NCBI GenBank assembly: GCA_051294375.1
Contig: CM119264.1
Coordinates: forward strand, 29,949,693 to 30,013,692
From: Paraspadella gotoi
Lineage: Eukaryota; Chaetognatha
Reading direction: 5' to 3'
DNA: 64,000 nt
The translations under genes were made by a program, and so were the position numbers. The notes below the pieces were generated by a model. That model made no database searches. It had not been told where the DNA came from and worked only from the letters and a program-made list of their open reading frames with translations. Shown one piece after another: positions 24,101-33,839 of this stretch. Within the stretch, counting starts at the first letter, position 1. Each line of letters begins with the position of its first letter.

Positions 24101-26421
24101 NNNNNNNNNNNNNNNNNNNNNNNNNNNNNNNNNNNATCGTCCCGCGGAAATTCCCTTCAGAATTTTCTGCGCTTTTTCTTATTACTATGACCGCGCGGTG
24201 GATTATGGACTCATACAGGATAAGAAGGGTGAGAGAGCGCGAAAGGGCCTTACCCCAGAGGAAGTACGATGAGGCGAAAAGGGCCTTAACCAGAGAAGAG
24301 CGATGAGGCGAGAAGGGCCTTAAACAGAGAGAGCGATGAGGCGAGAAGGGCCCTTACCCTGAGAAGAGCGATGAGGCGAGAAGGGCCTTAAACGAGAAGA
24401 GCGATGAGGCGAGAAGGGCCTTACCCTGAGAAGAGCGATGAGGCGAGAAGGGCCTTAAACAGAGAAGAGCGATGAGGCGAGAAGGGCCTGATTGATGGGT
24501 GAAAAAGATTCACCCTGTGACAAGGATGGAGACTTAGGGAGAGTTTTGGATAGAATGGCTTATCGTGGACAACTTAAGTCAATAATTAAAAAAGTGTTAT
24601 CCGTGACAAAGTAAAGTGAGCAAAGTAGCGAGATGGGGTATTGGCTATATTTTCCAAAAAGCGACCGATTTCAGCTGAAATTAAAAGCTGGAGCCGAGCA
24701 TTTTTATTTCGGCTCCGGCTCCAGCTCAGGCTCCAGCCAAATAAAAATTCTGGCTCTGGCTCCGGCTCCGGCAAAAAAGCTCGGCTCCGGCGGCTCCAGC
24801 TCCGACTCCGGCTCCACTGGATTAATAATTTAATAAAAAATTTAAATTAGATATTAAAGTTGAAATTAAATTTGGGAAAAGAAGTCTATTCCGAAAATAG
24901 TGCCTTGGATGAAAATAAAATACTCGAAAGCCATGAGGCGTAACTTGATAACGAGAACATGAGCAGAATTTTCTTTGTTTAAATTTTTTTCTTTCTCGCC
25001 TGACTGGATTAAAATATGGAAAAATAATAAATCCGATTATTTTTTGCTGAAACCTGACGCTTAGTTTTTTTCTTTCTTTATCCTTTTTTTAGTAATTTGT
25101 TTAGTGAGATTCGGGAAATTAAAAAGAAAAAAAAAAGATTTTCAACTCATATTAATGAAGTTTGAAAGATGCGCGTTAGGAATAAATTAATTTTTGTGTA
25201 GCAGAGTAGCTTTGGTTCATAGCAATGAAGTACCCTTTAGAAACATTCAAAATGAATCTAAATGAATCTAAATTCACAATTAACGTAGTTTCGGTCACCA
25301 GGGAAGAGGAATTTTTTTCCTTTTTTTTCTCTCCTGCATTTTTCTTCTTTTTTTCCCTTCTGCTCGTCATCAGTTTTTTCTTTCCATTTTTAAGTTTTTA
25401 TTTTTTTCCCTTTTTTTTCTTACGAAACGACAGGCAACTGAAATGTTCTGACGTTTTCTCTGAAGTATTTCAGATAACGCTCTCCGCGAAAAATGCTTTT
25501 ACTTTTAGCGTTTTAAAGTCTTAAGTGTATTTTTTCTTGTTTTTTCCGATCTCTATATGTTATATAGAAAATGAACCTTTAAATAACAAATAAACTTATC
25601 AAACTACGTAAAAGTAAAAACGGCTTCTCAAGCGTAAATTTTAAAAAAATTTAGTTTTAAAAATTAGTGGTGTCGAAACTTTTAAAAATATAAATTTTAA
25701 CGAAAAAACAATTTTCCCTCATCAGCTTTTTATTTTTGAAATTTATTTAAAAACGATTCTTTCAGGTTAAGCTATTAGCTGTATTTTGAAGGAAAGCGGG
25801 TTAAAAAGAGTAAGACGAGGTTAAAAAAAGAAAAACTAAAAATAGAGCGTCCAAAAAGAGAGAGTCAAAAAGGGGTCTAAAAATGAGAGTCTAAAAAAGA
25901 GAGAGTATAAAAAAGAGAGCGGGTAAAAACTTTTGGTTCTGACCCATTCACGATTCCCTTTTTTCACATCGTATCTCCCAGGGGGCGTGGTGCCAGTGTC
26001 TGCTTTTGGCGCCGCCGCGGTCCTCGCCTGCCGTCACCAGCACCGCCGGCCCCTTCACCCGTTCCTCTGTTTCGATCTCACGTACATTCACACTTTGCTC
26101 ACGACGGGTTTTGGGCTCGAGGTGAGAGAAAATGTTTTTGGGCTTGAGGTGAGAGAAAGAAATGTGAGGGAGTGAAGCCTTTTTTTAACTTGACAACTGG
26201 AATTTCGTCCGCTACCGATAAATCGATAATTCTTTGCATCTAACTGTCTGTCTTTCTCTATCGTTCTTTGTCTGTCTGTCTGTCTTTCTCTCTCTCTGTC
26301 TCTCTGACTCTCTCTCTCTTTTTTCCAGGGCGAAACCGAACTAGTTCTCCGACGCAAAATCAAAGGGAGGGAATCCTCTTGGGGTCTTGGGGCCGCGATT
26401 GTCCTTCTTACACAAAATTGA
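8623..26421 (+). CDS. ENTPD5/6: ENTPD5/6-type nucleoside diphosphatase (GDA1/CD39 family), split gene with gaps
   Basis: Family role: hydrolyses NDPs (UDP, GDP) in the ER/Golgi lumen or after secretion. Exons seen: 8623-8996 (charged region, an 11-Asp run, then ACR1 VVFDCGSTGSRVHVFQ); 11306-11394 (SLFPLLEEAKNSIPRRKW); about 12961-13075 (ACR3, MSGVDEGIFAWLTVNF); gap-14618 (ACR4, IGCLDLGGGSTQITF); 14819-14934 (FSLYTKSYLGYGLMAGRLN); 24161-24228 (FCAFSYYYDRAVDYGLIQ); 25982-26121 (FLCFDLTYIHTLLTTGFGLE); 26329-26421 (SSWGLGAAIVLLTQN, ACR5, stop). Junction phases fit for 14618/14819 (a GC donor joined by a split Arg codon) and for 24228/25982. The exon after ACR1, the Cys-rich middle between 14.9 and 24.2 kb and the N-terminus are not seen; some may lie in N gaps. 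ACR2 (ATAGLR) is also not seen: 11609-11683 is open in the expected place but lacks it and does not fit the next phase. ENTPD5/6 is favoured over ENTPD4/7 by the AFSYYYDRAVD and C-terminal exons. Confidence 0.85.
9802..9834. repeat. (CAGA)n microsatellite at a gap edge
   Basis: Perfect CAGA units directly follow the 520-bp N run at 9282-9801. The gap probably reflects failure to assemble this repeat. Confidence 0.9.
10737..11330. repeat. Eight-copy minisatellite carrying a splice-acceptor-like sequence
   Basis: Eight units of roughly 70-90 bp each contain a C/T-rich tract, then CCTCCATCTCAG (CTCAA in two units) and GCGCCGCCCAAAGACTC. Unit ends are near 10746, 10827, 10907, 10987, 11060, 11130, 11223 and 11305. 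The last CTCAG is the acceptor I assign to the ENTPD exon 11306-11394, so the array is repeated acceptor plus exon start. Confidence 0.85.
11395..11580. repeat. Purine-rich tandem repeat (GTGGAAAGTAGAAA)
   Basis: Imperfect units of about 12-14 bp, GTGGAAAGTAGAAA and variants, begin immediately after the donor at 11395 of the ENTPD exon. Confidence 0.75.
12498..12731. repeat. Two tandem copies of a 117-bp unit
   Basis: GATGTCCTCACCCTTCC begins at 12498 and again at 12615. The units are nearly identical through CAATTTAGTCTCAAT. The first starts right at the end of an N gap, so more copies may be hidden. Confidence 0.85.
12907..12966 (+). repeat. Three tandem copies of a CTCACAG|ATGGC acceptor
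   Basis: CCTCACAGATGGC occurs with its AG at 12916, 12937 and 12960, spaced 21 and 23 bp. These lie directly before the ENTPD ACR3 exon. Only the copies at 12937 and 12960 look useful: from 12961 the exon enters as AT|GGC, giving DGVSVMSGVDEG, and from 12938 it would add WHLFSLT. Confidence 0.8.
13062..13335 (+). repeat. Three tandem copies of an exon-end/donor unit (about 100 bp)
   Basis: The end of the ENTPD ACR3 exon plus its donor (GAATTCTCTGCCGCCAG|GTGAGA) recurs with GT at 13076, 13175 and 13275, giving units of 99 and 100 bp. Each unit continues through about 85 bp of intron (ATGATGACAGAAAT...). The later copies are 90 percent or more alike. Confidence 0.9.
16726..16925 (+). repeat. 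Left inverted terminal repeat of the DIRS-like element
   Basis: Matches the reverse complement of 22361-22562 along its length. Shared words include TTTTGTTCCAGA, GTCGTGTTGTCCACAAGAAA, CTTCCTCTCTCAGATACTA and CGAAAATCACCT. The two arms differ by many small indels. Confidence 0.85.
17781..17796. repeat. 16-bp palindrome shared with the right end of the element
   Basis: GGTTCCAAATGGAACC is self-complementary around a 4-base centre and recurs at 22572-22587, just outside the right terminal repeat. The following bases (GGCTCCTCTCCACCAC) also resemble the start of the terminal repeat. It may be a partial third copy of the end sequence or an internal complementary region. Confidence 0.6.
19480..20130 (+). 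pseudogene. Reverse transcriptase of the DIRS-like element, frameshifted
   Basis: Motifs appear in order but in changing frames: IFLVPKKDGGWRPQF near 19525-19565 (fingers), FHLERRAF and VQVLPFGLATGP near 19745-19815 (palm), a disrupted catalytic DD box (LDDI) near 19895-19912, and LILGTSQEECLVNTL just after it. The combination of VPKKDGGWRP and LPFGLATGP is typical of DIRS and Ty3-like reverse transcriptases. At least four frame changes occur across this span. Confidence 0.8.
20280..21330 (+). pseudogene. RNase H-like and linker region of the DIRS-like element, frameshifted
   Basis: VLLTAEGSWGT near 20300 resembles the start of an RNase H domain (usually TDAS..GWG). SADAASRRQELFQ near 20855-20890 resembles the usual ADALSR segment, and IFNRILAFCPQIDHFA near 20926-20975 resembles the region before the common DLFA motif. 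Frames change repeatedly. No methyltransferase domain was recognised. Confidence 0.55.
21640..22385 (+). pseudogene. Tyrosine recombinase of the DIRS-like element, frameshifted
   Basis: Fragments in several frames match the recombinase expected at the 3' end of DIRS elements: a RRPSEL box near 21840-21855 (the family's first Arg box is usually ARPSEL), LDTRYQGVSAKLLQRG near 22209-22256 (the H-x-x-R region, with His not visible), AGDWSWGTDF near 22287-22315, and LYCRVVRVAGPS near 22321-22356 containing the candidate nucleophile Tyr. The coding end runs into the right terminal repeat. Confidence 0.75.
22361..22562 (-). repeat. Right inverted terminal repeat of the DIRS-like element
   Basis: Reverse complement of 16726-16925, with GTATCTGAGAGAGGAAGAGG and CTTGTGGACAACACGACAT as clear anchors. 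It overlaps the end of the recombinase region and is followed at 22572 by the GGTTCC palindrome. Confidence 0.85.
22790..23624 (+). repeat. Noisy first copy of a duplicated ENTPD segment (partner 23650-24490)
   Basis: Starts with ACTCCTTAATATT and runs through CAACTCGCCTCGGTGGGCGT, a (CGT) run, CCCTCAAGGGCGAAAAGGC, an exon-like TTTTCTGCGCTT...ACTATGAC segment and a GAGAAGGGCC tandem repeat, ending at a 25-N gap. The same series follows the gap. Differences are mostly single-base insertions and deletions. The exon copy near 23367-23445 is frame-broken (CTCCTATTACTATGACGCCC), whereas the partner is open. Confidence 0.85.
24161..24228 (+). other. ENTPD5/6: ENTPD exon with the FCAFSYYYDRAVD motif
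   Basis: After a CCCTTCAG acceptor (AG at 24159-24160) the exon reads IFCAFSYYYDRAVDYGLIQDKK and ends before GGTGAGAG (donor at 24229). The last base G joins GG at 25982, making Gly and continuing GVVPVSAF. This matches the C-terminal part of ENTPD5/6. The intact copy is here; the broken copy lies before the 25-N gap. Confidence 0.85.
24236..24492. repeat. About 31-bp tandem repeat (GAGAAGAGCGATGAGGCGAGAAGGGCCTTAAAC)
   Basis: Seven to eight units begin directly after the donor of the ENTPD exon 24161-24228, with a noisier version at 23440-23624. Units differ mainly at TTAAAC versus TTACCCT. There are no spacers and no cas genes, so this is a minisatellite. Confidence 0.9.
24709..24822. repeat. 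(GGCTCC)n hexanucleotide repeat
   Basis: GGCTCCGGCTCCAGCTC units with small interruptions. Translations give Gly/Ser runs but no supported protein. Confidence 0.85.
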
Positions 26422-27347
26422 CTCGCGCCAAAAATTTGCGTCAAATGTATTACGTCAACCCAAAACTATCAAAACGCCACGGAATTACACGTTTATGAAT
26501 GGATTGTAAGAGATGTTTATTACGTTGCAAATTTATAACTATCGATTGTCTCTTTGTTTATTTCTTTTTTTACTAGTAATTTCCTCAAAAAACACAACTT
26601 TTAATTAAATCGAAGAAAATGTGTATTTTTAACAGAGCGAGAATGTAAGGGGGGGAAAGTAATCTTAATAACTGGGATTTCAGATCACGAGGACACAAAA
26701 TATCAGAATTCGATGAACTATAAACAATTTTTTGCATGCACAAATTTCGAGTGATGAAAATAAAAAAGAAAGAAAAAAAGATAAACAAGTTTGAGCAAAT
26801 ACAATGTCGGATCTTCCTACGATTAATTAATTAATTAATGATTTAATTAATTAATTAATAGATTAATTAATTAATTAATTAATAGATTAATTAATTAATA
26901 GTTAATAATAATTAATAGATTAATTATAATTTTATTCAGCTTGTCATTCAATCGATGTCTTTAATTTGAGTCAGACAGTTTATTAAATGTTTTGTTTTAC
27001 ATTTTATCAAAACAAACAAATATCCTCTATTATTCGAGCCAAGGCGGCATAAGCCCGTCCTGTCTAGATTTTTTTTCGGTTTAGCTTTCGGGTCTCGCAT
27101 TTCTTTTGCAATCATGGCTTTTCTGAAAGTGTATATCATAGGGAGTTGGAATTTTTCATATATGGCTTCTAATCATCAAGATCTTTAAAATTTCTCAGTT
27201 TCATATCAAATATTGGTAATTTGTTTATTGTTTTATTTACCGAAAACAAACGTTCTTAATTATATGTCGCTCTCTCTCTCTCTCTTTTTCTCCGTCACTG
27301 CTTTCTTTTCTAAAAACGAGTTCCGGCTCGTGCAGCGTCTGTCCAAG

Positions 27348-27397
<50 letters not shown>

Positions 27398-27629
27398 CTT
27401 CTTTACAAAAATTTTTTAAGATATAATGTGGGTTCACTAATGTATAAAAAATGATGCCGCGAGACAGGGCACGAAACCCGTCCTTTGGGTAAGAATAGCT
27501 CACGCTACGGGGCGCCATAATACTGCTGATTTTTTAACGAGTTAAAGGGGCTGTTAGAAGGGTTCTCTTCTCTCTCTCTTTTAATTATATATATCGCTCT
27601 TTCTCTTTCTTTTTCTTCTGCAGCGGCTG

Positions 27630-27661
<32 letters not shown>

Positions 27662-27918
27662 GTGTCTCTCTGTCTCTCTGTGCTGTGTTTTCCCTATCTG
27701 TTCGATTCTTTTGCGTATCGTTTGTTTTTGAAAATTCTGATTATTTTTTTTCCTTCTAAAAACTTTTTATATTTGCCATTTTATTCCGCGCTTTTTTTTC
27801 AATACAAAATTTCCCATATTTTCATCCGAATTTTCGTGGATTTATTCTCTTTTCCTTATCTCTCTCTCTCTCTCTCTCGTCTCTCTTTCTCTCTTCCTCT
27901 CTTTCTTTCTCCTCTCTC

Positions 27919-27955
<37 letters not shown>

Positions 27956-29900
27956 ACTCATTACACGCATTTTGTTTTTGTTTTATGACTATCATCGCTC
28001 ACATGAATGACAATCATCGCATCCAATTGAATGACTAATTCATCGCACTCAACCTGATATGACTATCATCACAGCAGTGCGGAATGACTATCATCGCATC
28101 AATAATTGATTACTCATCGAATCAATAATCAATTCCTATCTCATCAAAATAAATTACTATTACATCAATCAATTAGTATTACCTCAATCAATTACTAGTA
28201 CATCAACAATTCGTTATTCGCATGATTCATTCGGTTTTTTTCCCGGGTTTTTTCATATAATTTTCTATGATAGTGGGCTCTGGCTCGAATCTTGAGTCTT
28301 TAAGATTTTTTTGTATATTTATCGTTCCTTCTCTCTCTCTCTCTCTCACTCTCTCTCTTTTCGTCTCTCACTCCTCTCTCTCTCTCACTTCTCTCTTTCT
28401 CTCTCTCTCTCTCTCTCTTCTTATGAAACATAGTGACGATCTCTACTGCTTCTTAAGATTTATTTTAACTTGCATCATATTTTCAACCTTGCATAATTTC
28501 TTGTTCAATTTGCCATTCCGTCACATCAAACTTTAATATCTAGCTTCTTCACTCACTTTCCTACCGGCTCACAAAATTCCATCTCAATCTATCATGGGTC
28601 TAAGAATAAATAAAAAGATCAAGTAAATGTGACTCATAGTTTTTCATTCTAAAACTCATTTCCACTGTACGTTCTCACTGAAACTCTCTAATATAAAGCT
28701 TCGTCATACGTTTCCTCACCCACACACAAAATTTCAACAAATCTATCCATCCAATTATGACTTAATTGGAGTATTTATGGTAATCAAATAAAAGATTTTA
28801 GTAAATTCGATCTATGTTTCTTTCCATTTAAAAACTTAATTCCCACTCATACGATTCATCCGAAATTTATATCCAGCTGTATTCACACACCTTTCCTACA
28901 CCACAACACAAATTTAATTTCAGATCCAACCAGCCAATCACGAGTATATTGAGCTTTTTGCTAAGAATGGGAACGGGCATGGACGGGCATGATTGACTAA
29001 TTAAATCTAATTGATGTAACCTTTATTACTACTTAGAATTAAATAATCTTGATTAATTATTTGATATCTAATTAATACAACCATGCCAGATAACAGCATC
29101 TTAGAAATAATACAACACGGAAAAGAAACAGCATAATCAATTGTAAATACAGGTTTTTTGTTCTTTCCATTTAAACTCATTTCCACTCAAACTATTTCCA
29201 TTCGAAACTGATTTCCTGTTCAATCACACACTTCTAGCCCACATATCAAAAATGGCAGTGTCAATCAGCCCATACCACTACATGTCAGCAAATTGGCTGT
29301 TTCAAACTAGGTGAATTATATTTTTTGTTTTTTTCCATTTAAACTTTCATTTTCCACTCGGACGATCACATCGACAACTTTCACTATCCCAGCTCAAATC
29401 ACACAACTTACCTATCCACACACAAAAATTTCATTTAAATCCATCATCCAATCCGAGTTAATTGGTGCTTTTATTGCTAAGGTGGGCACGGAACGGACGG
29501 ACGGACGGACGACGGACGGATCAGACAGGACGGACGGCACGGACATCATTTTTGCATCAATTATCATAAATTCGATTGTTCTGACATGATATAAGTGTTG
29601 TGCCACGACAATATTGAGGGGCGGAACCGACGCGACCGAAACAAGTGCAGTTATAAAAACGTGAGTTATAGAGTCGGGATCATGTGATAAGCAGATCCGA
29701 CTTAAAAAAGGCGCCGGATTGGAGGGGGAAGAGAAAGAGAGAGAGATGAGACGACGTGAGAAGGAGAGAGAGAGAGAGAGAGAGAGACGAGAGCAGAGAG
29801 AGAGTAGAATGGGGCGTTCCAATACGATTAGCACTTTTCATTTCCGACCGCTCGGACGTCCCGCAGCGTAAGATTTAGTTATTTTCGTCTCCATGGAGAC
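26422..29900. other. Repeat-dominated intergenic region between ENTPD and the claudin-like gene
   Basis: No gene supported. It holds (TTAA/ATTA)n at about 26822-26925, several CT blocks (27275-27300, 27349-27392, 27562-27700, 27860-27955, 28330-28420), GACTATCATCGC words at 27985-28160, a diverged satellite at 28540-29480, a GGAC run at 29490-29545 and a GA block at 29735-29810. A tRNA-like segment on the - strand at about 27465-27515 (A-box-like TAGCGTGAGC and a weak B box) may be a SINE fragment. Confidence 0.65.
28540..29480. repeat. Four diverged copies of a roughly 200-bp satellite-like unit
   Basis: Each unit contains, in order: CATTTAAAACTCATTTCCACTC, a stretch ending CACACACAAAATTTCA, ATCCA(T/A)CCAATCA and a TTAATTGGAG-TTTATGG-like end. 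Starts are near 28640, 28820, 29165 and 29330. Copies differ by many small indels. Confidence 0.6.
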
Positions 29901-32900
29901 TCACTTCTTCCGCCCGAACTGTTGAAAACCTGAAGATGATGATGTCGTGACGTTCATGATGATTCGCAGGCTGCATGATCTGCAGCAAGCCACGGGCCAC
30001 GCCAGCACAGACCCGGACGACAAGCGAGGATACACAGGTGAATGAGGCGATGGCTGCGTCCGAATCGGCTCATGATGAAGAAGAGAAGCACGGAGCAGGC
30101 CTGGAGCGGAGGGGAGATGGTAATTGGAGGTGGCATTGGAGATGGTAAAAAGAGGTGGCATTGGAGATGGTAATGGTAGTGGCATTGGGAGATGGATAAA
30201 AGAGGTGGCATTGGAGATGGTAAAAAGAGGTGGCATTGGAGATGGTAAAAGAGAGGTGAAATTAGAGATGGTAATTGGAGGTGGCATTGAAGTGGTGACA
30301 TCATTGGAGATGGTAGTGAGGTGTATTCATAGATTACGAATGAAACATAATAATAATGACACATTAACGTATATATAACATCAATAATACATCGAAATAT
30401 TGGAGTCGGGCATTGCATAAGTTCACCCCGCCCACTTTGCGCCTTGTCCACATACTTACCAATAGATAAAGCAGAAACAATGAAAGCCTCCGCTGCCGAA
30501 TGGTAGAAAAACAGTTTTTTCATTAAAAGAACCGAACAGAGACCTGATTGAACGAAATGAGACGACGTAAATTAATAAACTTAACCTATATATCATAACT
30601 TATAAGAATCACCGATGTCATTTTGTTTCTTTTAGTTTCACCTGCAAACGCTAGAATGCTGCCAAGGAGGTTCATGATGAGAGAGGCAAACAAAAGGCCA
30701 GCGACGACGTTGTGCCATTCTATTCAATAGAAAACGTATTAATTAAAACTAATACGAAATCAATAAAGTGTATACATAATTTTATCCTTAATTTACCCCT
30801 TCTCGCAAAGTTTTTACACTCTTCGACGCTTTGTGTGACGTTAAAGTCGAAACATTGCGTGAAAAGTCCGCGTGAGATTTTTCCGAATTCGCTCGAATGT
30901 AGCGTCCACTTTTCCATCCCTAGAAAAATAAAGCAAAAAAAAAAATGAAACAAAAAGTCCTAAATAAAAACTAAAGTAAACTATTGAATAAACAAAATCA
31001 AAATAAACTAAACCTAAGCAAAATAAATTAAAAATGGCTGACGGAACCTGCTGCCGTGCAGACGAGGATTAATGCCGCGACTGAGAGACAAACTCCAAGT
31101 TTTCTCGATCCGCTAATGACGGCGCTTTCCTAGCAAAAAGTGGGAGGGCTGAATTTAACAAAGGGTCATTACTTTAATTCCTTTTCATTCCAGCCAATTA
31201 TCAATTATCAAAGGTCACAAGATGCAGGTGTCCGAAATTCAACAAACAGTTTTTTTTCCTAACAAATACGATAATGGACAGATTTATTGTTTAATTCACT
31301 TTTTAAACATACACGATGCGCGATGCACTAACTTCCTTTAGGTTAAACCCTGAATGTCGTTCTTAAAGTGACCGAGAGGGAGAGAGGGTCGCGACGCCCC
31401 TCATGTGGTTATTCGGCCCTTCACTCTTTTGCAAGGACTGTTAAAGAACAGGGTTAGAACCCGGAACCACTGGAACAGTCATATATCCAAGGGGTCGCGA
31501 TATTACTTAAATAAAGTCTAGACTTTTCTCTTATCTTCATTGTATCAGACCCTCATCGTTTCTCACCCCAAACAAAACTGACTCAACGGAACGAGCCTCA
31601 CCTAATTGTGCTTTTTTCAATCAAATTAAACTTACCTTTAACTCCTCGGCTGCCTTCTTGAGCGCGTACTCGTCTTCACTGTCGCTGTCACTCTCGAAAA
31701 TCTTTGGTCTGTCGTCCACTTGGGCTGAGATGGTTTTTAACTGAAAGAAAAATTAGCATCTCGTAATACTTGGGTCAGAGCGCCCGGTGTCTGTCTGTCT
31801 CTCAGTCTGTCTATCTGTCTCTCTCTCTCTCACGATCAAAATTCATAGTTTATAAATTAAAAATTAAAAATTAAACAAACTTTTAGAGAAGTGTAATCAG
31901 GAACTGATAAACTTACAAATCCAAGACTGGAGATTAAATTGTGGATAAACAATTGATTTGGATTATTTTCTGCCAAATTGAAGAGTAGAAACCCTAGCTT
32001 AACTGTTTTTAAAATTTTGTATTCTATTTTGAGAGAGACAGAACTTCTGTGAAATGTTAAATCACCCGAATTATTTTCCTTTTTTTTCGTCTTATCATGT
32101 AGAAGCCAAATCAATTGCATATCAACATTTAATATCTCTACGGTCTGCACCCTAATCCATTCGCCAATATACCTTTTCTTCTTTGAGCTTCGAGCGTATT
32201 CAGGATCGATAAACTTGGACGCTTCCTTTTTGCTTTTTTAATGGCCTGACGTGACGTGTCGTGTTTTAACTTTTCTTCTGCCATCAACCGCTCTTCGAGT
32301 TTCTTCATCCTGAAATAAAAATTACAATTGGCTAATTAGTGTAACACAATTACATTAACGTGCTTACTTTATGGTCAGAAATTTTGGCTTTTAAAATTTT
32401 ATCATCTTTTTTTTTTGCCAGCGAGCGAGAGGATATAAAAGAATATGGTATAAAAAAGTGCTTATATAAATATTTAAAAGATGTATGTGCAAATTGTGCA
32501 TTTTCGCGCGAAATAGAAGGAAAATGCCAAAAAATGTCCAGGGCGACAAAAACTGTCAGCAATAGAATGGCACCGAATGTAACTGCAACTGTAAGGGCAG
32601 AAAACACTGCGCGAAATTATAATTCCACCTTTGTCACTGTCACCTGTGACATGTACTTTCACGGTAGGACTGACGTCGACTCTCGAACATACCTGTCTTG
32701 ATAGAACTGACGTCGACTCTCGAACATACCTGATACTGATAGACTGACGTCGACTCTAGAACATACCTGTCTTGATAGGACTGACGTCGACTTTTCGACC
32801 AGTTCATCCATTTCGACTGCGCTTCCGATTTGGGAGGAGGAGTCTTGAGGAAGAGGAAGCGTAGGCCGCCGACTGAAGGGAGGGTTCGGGAGCGTTCTCG

Positions 32901-33839
32901 AAAAGGAAGTTAAAGTCGGTGCCTGGAATTAAAATTAAGGGGAGGGGAGTCGGGTAACATGTAAACAAAAACGGAAGACAAATAGAAAAAACTGTAGTGA
33001 CGTAATGCTCGTCTGATACGACCGTTCTTTTCATCGGCGCCGTAATAGCGCACTTGGCTGATGCTTTTAGTCTGAGTTCAATGGTTCCGGGTTCTAGCCC
33101 TGGTGGGAACGGTCCTTGCAAAAGAGTGACAGATCCGAGGTTCCGGAAAGCAAGGCAACTGACTCTTTGGGCACACTAAGTGTGGGACCTATCCATACTA
33201 GCAAAGGCACGGCGACTTCATAACAATTCACGATTGAAACAAAGCAATAGTGAAGAGAACCAGAGAAGGTTTTGTGGGGGTATATAAGTATGGAGCCCTT
33301 AATCCACAATAGCCTAAAGTGAGGAGGCAAAGTAATGTCTACAAAGTGACATTAAGCACATTTTTAATAAAAGAAATTTCAGTTAAATCAAAGTGAAATA
33401 AAATAAAATGATAAAATGAATACTCAGAAACTGTTTTTTAATTCACGGACGAAACAGGGCAACTACGAATGAATAAGTCGAGACAAAACTTAATGCAATA
33501 AAACCAGTTTGATTATGTGGATACAAGCTGTCGAACCACCTGACACAAACAGCTGAATCACGTTTTAAGTAATGTACATACTTATACTTATACTTACATA
33601 CTTATACTTTCCGTATAAACTCCAAAAGAGAGATATACCGCACTTTTCTACTTTTGGCATTCGTGCGAAACAATTACATTTCAGTCACGACTGAACTGAG
33701 GCAATATCTCGCTCTCCAACTGTTTCGGTTCCACAAAAATCGATATAACGATTAAACAAACGAAACCGGGTTGACCAGAATATAAATTCGCAAACTTACT
33801 GTCAGTTTCCTCGTTATTGTTGTCCACTTTTGGATCCAT
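29901..33839 (-). CDS. Predicted tetraspan, claudin-superfamily-like membrane protein with charged N-terminal arm
   Basis: Nine coding exons in consistent phase (888 nt, 295 aa): 33800-33839, 32767-32872, 32173-32309, 31636-31724, 31048-31129, 30797-30919, 30642-30719, 30460-30492, 29901-30100. Residues 1-125 are hydrophilic: a WMNWSKSRRQSYQDR segment, a helix MKKLEERLMAEEKL, a basic KKAKRKRPS and an acidic ESDSDSEDE. Hydrophobic spans lie at about 131-150, 195-218, 219-240 and 256-276. The loop between the first two has Trp, then GLFTQCF and a second Cys (SVEEC), which resembles the W-GLW-C-C pattern of claudin/PMP22/EMP proteins. It probably sits in the plasma membrane at contacts or as a channel subunit, but I do not recognise a precise orthologue. 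The fourth span is weak (CCRSC). Intron 8 carries a minisatellite and the donor of exon 2 is tandemly repeated. Confidence 0.65.
30107..30320. repeat. Minisatellite GGTGGCATTGGAGATGGTAAAAAGA in an intron
   Basis: About seven units of 25-32 bp lie between the last two exons of the claudin-like gene. Open frames over it are repeat translations. Confidence 0.85.
31400..31505 (-). repeat. tRNA-derived SINE-like fragment, copy 1
   Basis: On the - strand, TGGTTCCGGGTTCTAACCCTG (B-box GGTTCTAACCC at 31451-31461) is followed by GTCCTTGCAAAAGAGTGA. The same words occur at 33080-33130 on the + strand. The A box is not clear. It lies in an intron of the claudin-like gene. Confidence 0.55.
32665..32792 (-). 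repeat. 37-bp tandem repeat containing a splice donor (three full copies)
   Basis: On the - strand the unit GTCGACGTCAG..TATCA..CAG|GTATGTTC.AGA is repeated with GT at about 32766, 32729 and 32692. A partial fourth copy is at 32665-32680. The first donor is the one that keeps the gene in phase. See findings. Confidence 0.9.
33040..33135 (+). repeat. tRNA-derived SINE-like sequence, copy 2
   Basis: A-box-like TAGCGCACTTGG at 33046-33057 and B box GGTTCTAGCCC at 33090-33100, spaced as in a tRNA. The acceptor-stem pairing of a functional tRNA is not seen, and the downstream GTCCTTGCAAAAGAGTGA is shared with the copy at 31400-31505. It lies in the first intron of the claudin-like gene. Confidence 0.6.

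Noticed and set aside
24236-24492. Possible CRISPR-like array of 31-bp repeats
   Set aside because: Units are directly adjacent without variable spacers, and the genome is animal.
33040-33110. Possible functional tRNA gene
   Set aside because: A and B boxes are present, but no acceptor-stem pairing or clear anticodon loop. The downstream sequence is shared with a second copy, so it is better read as a SINE head.
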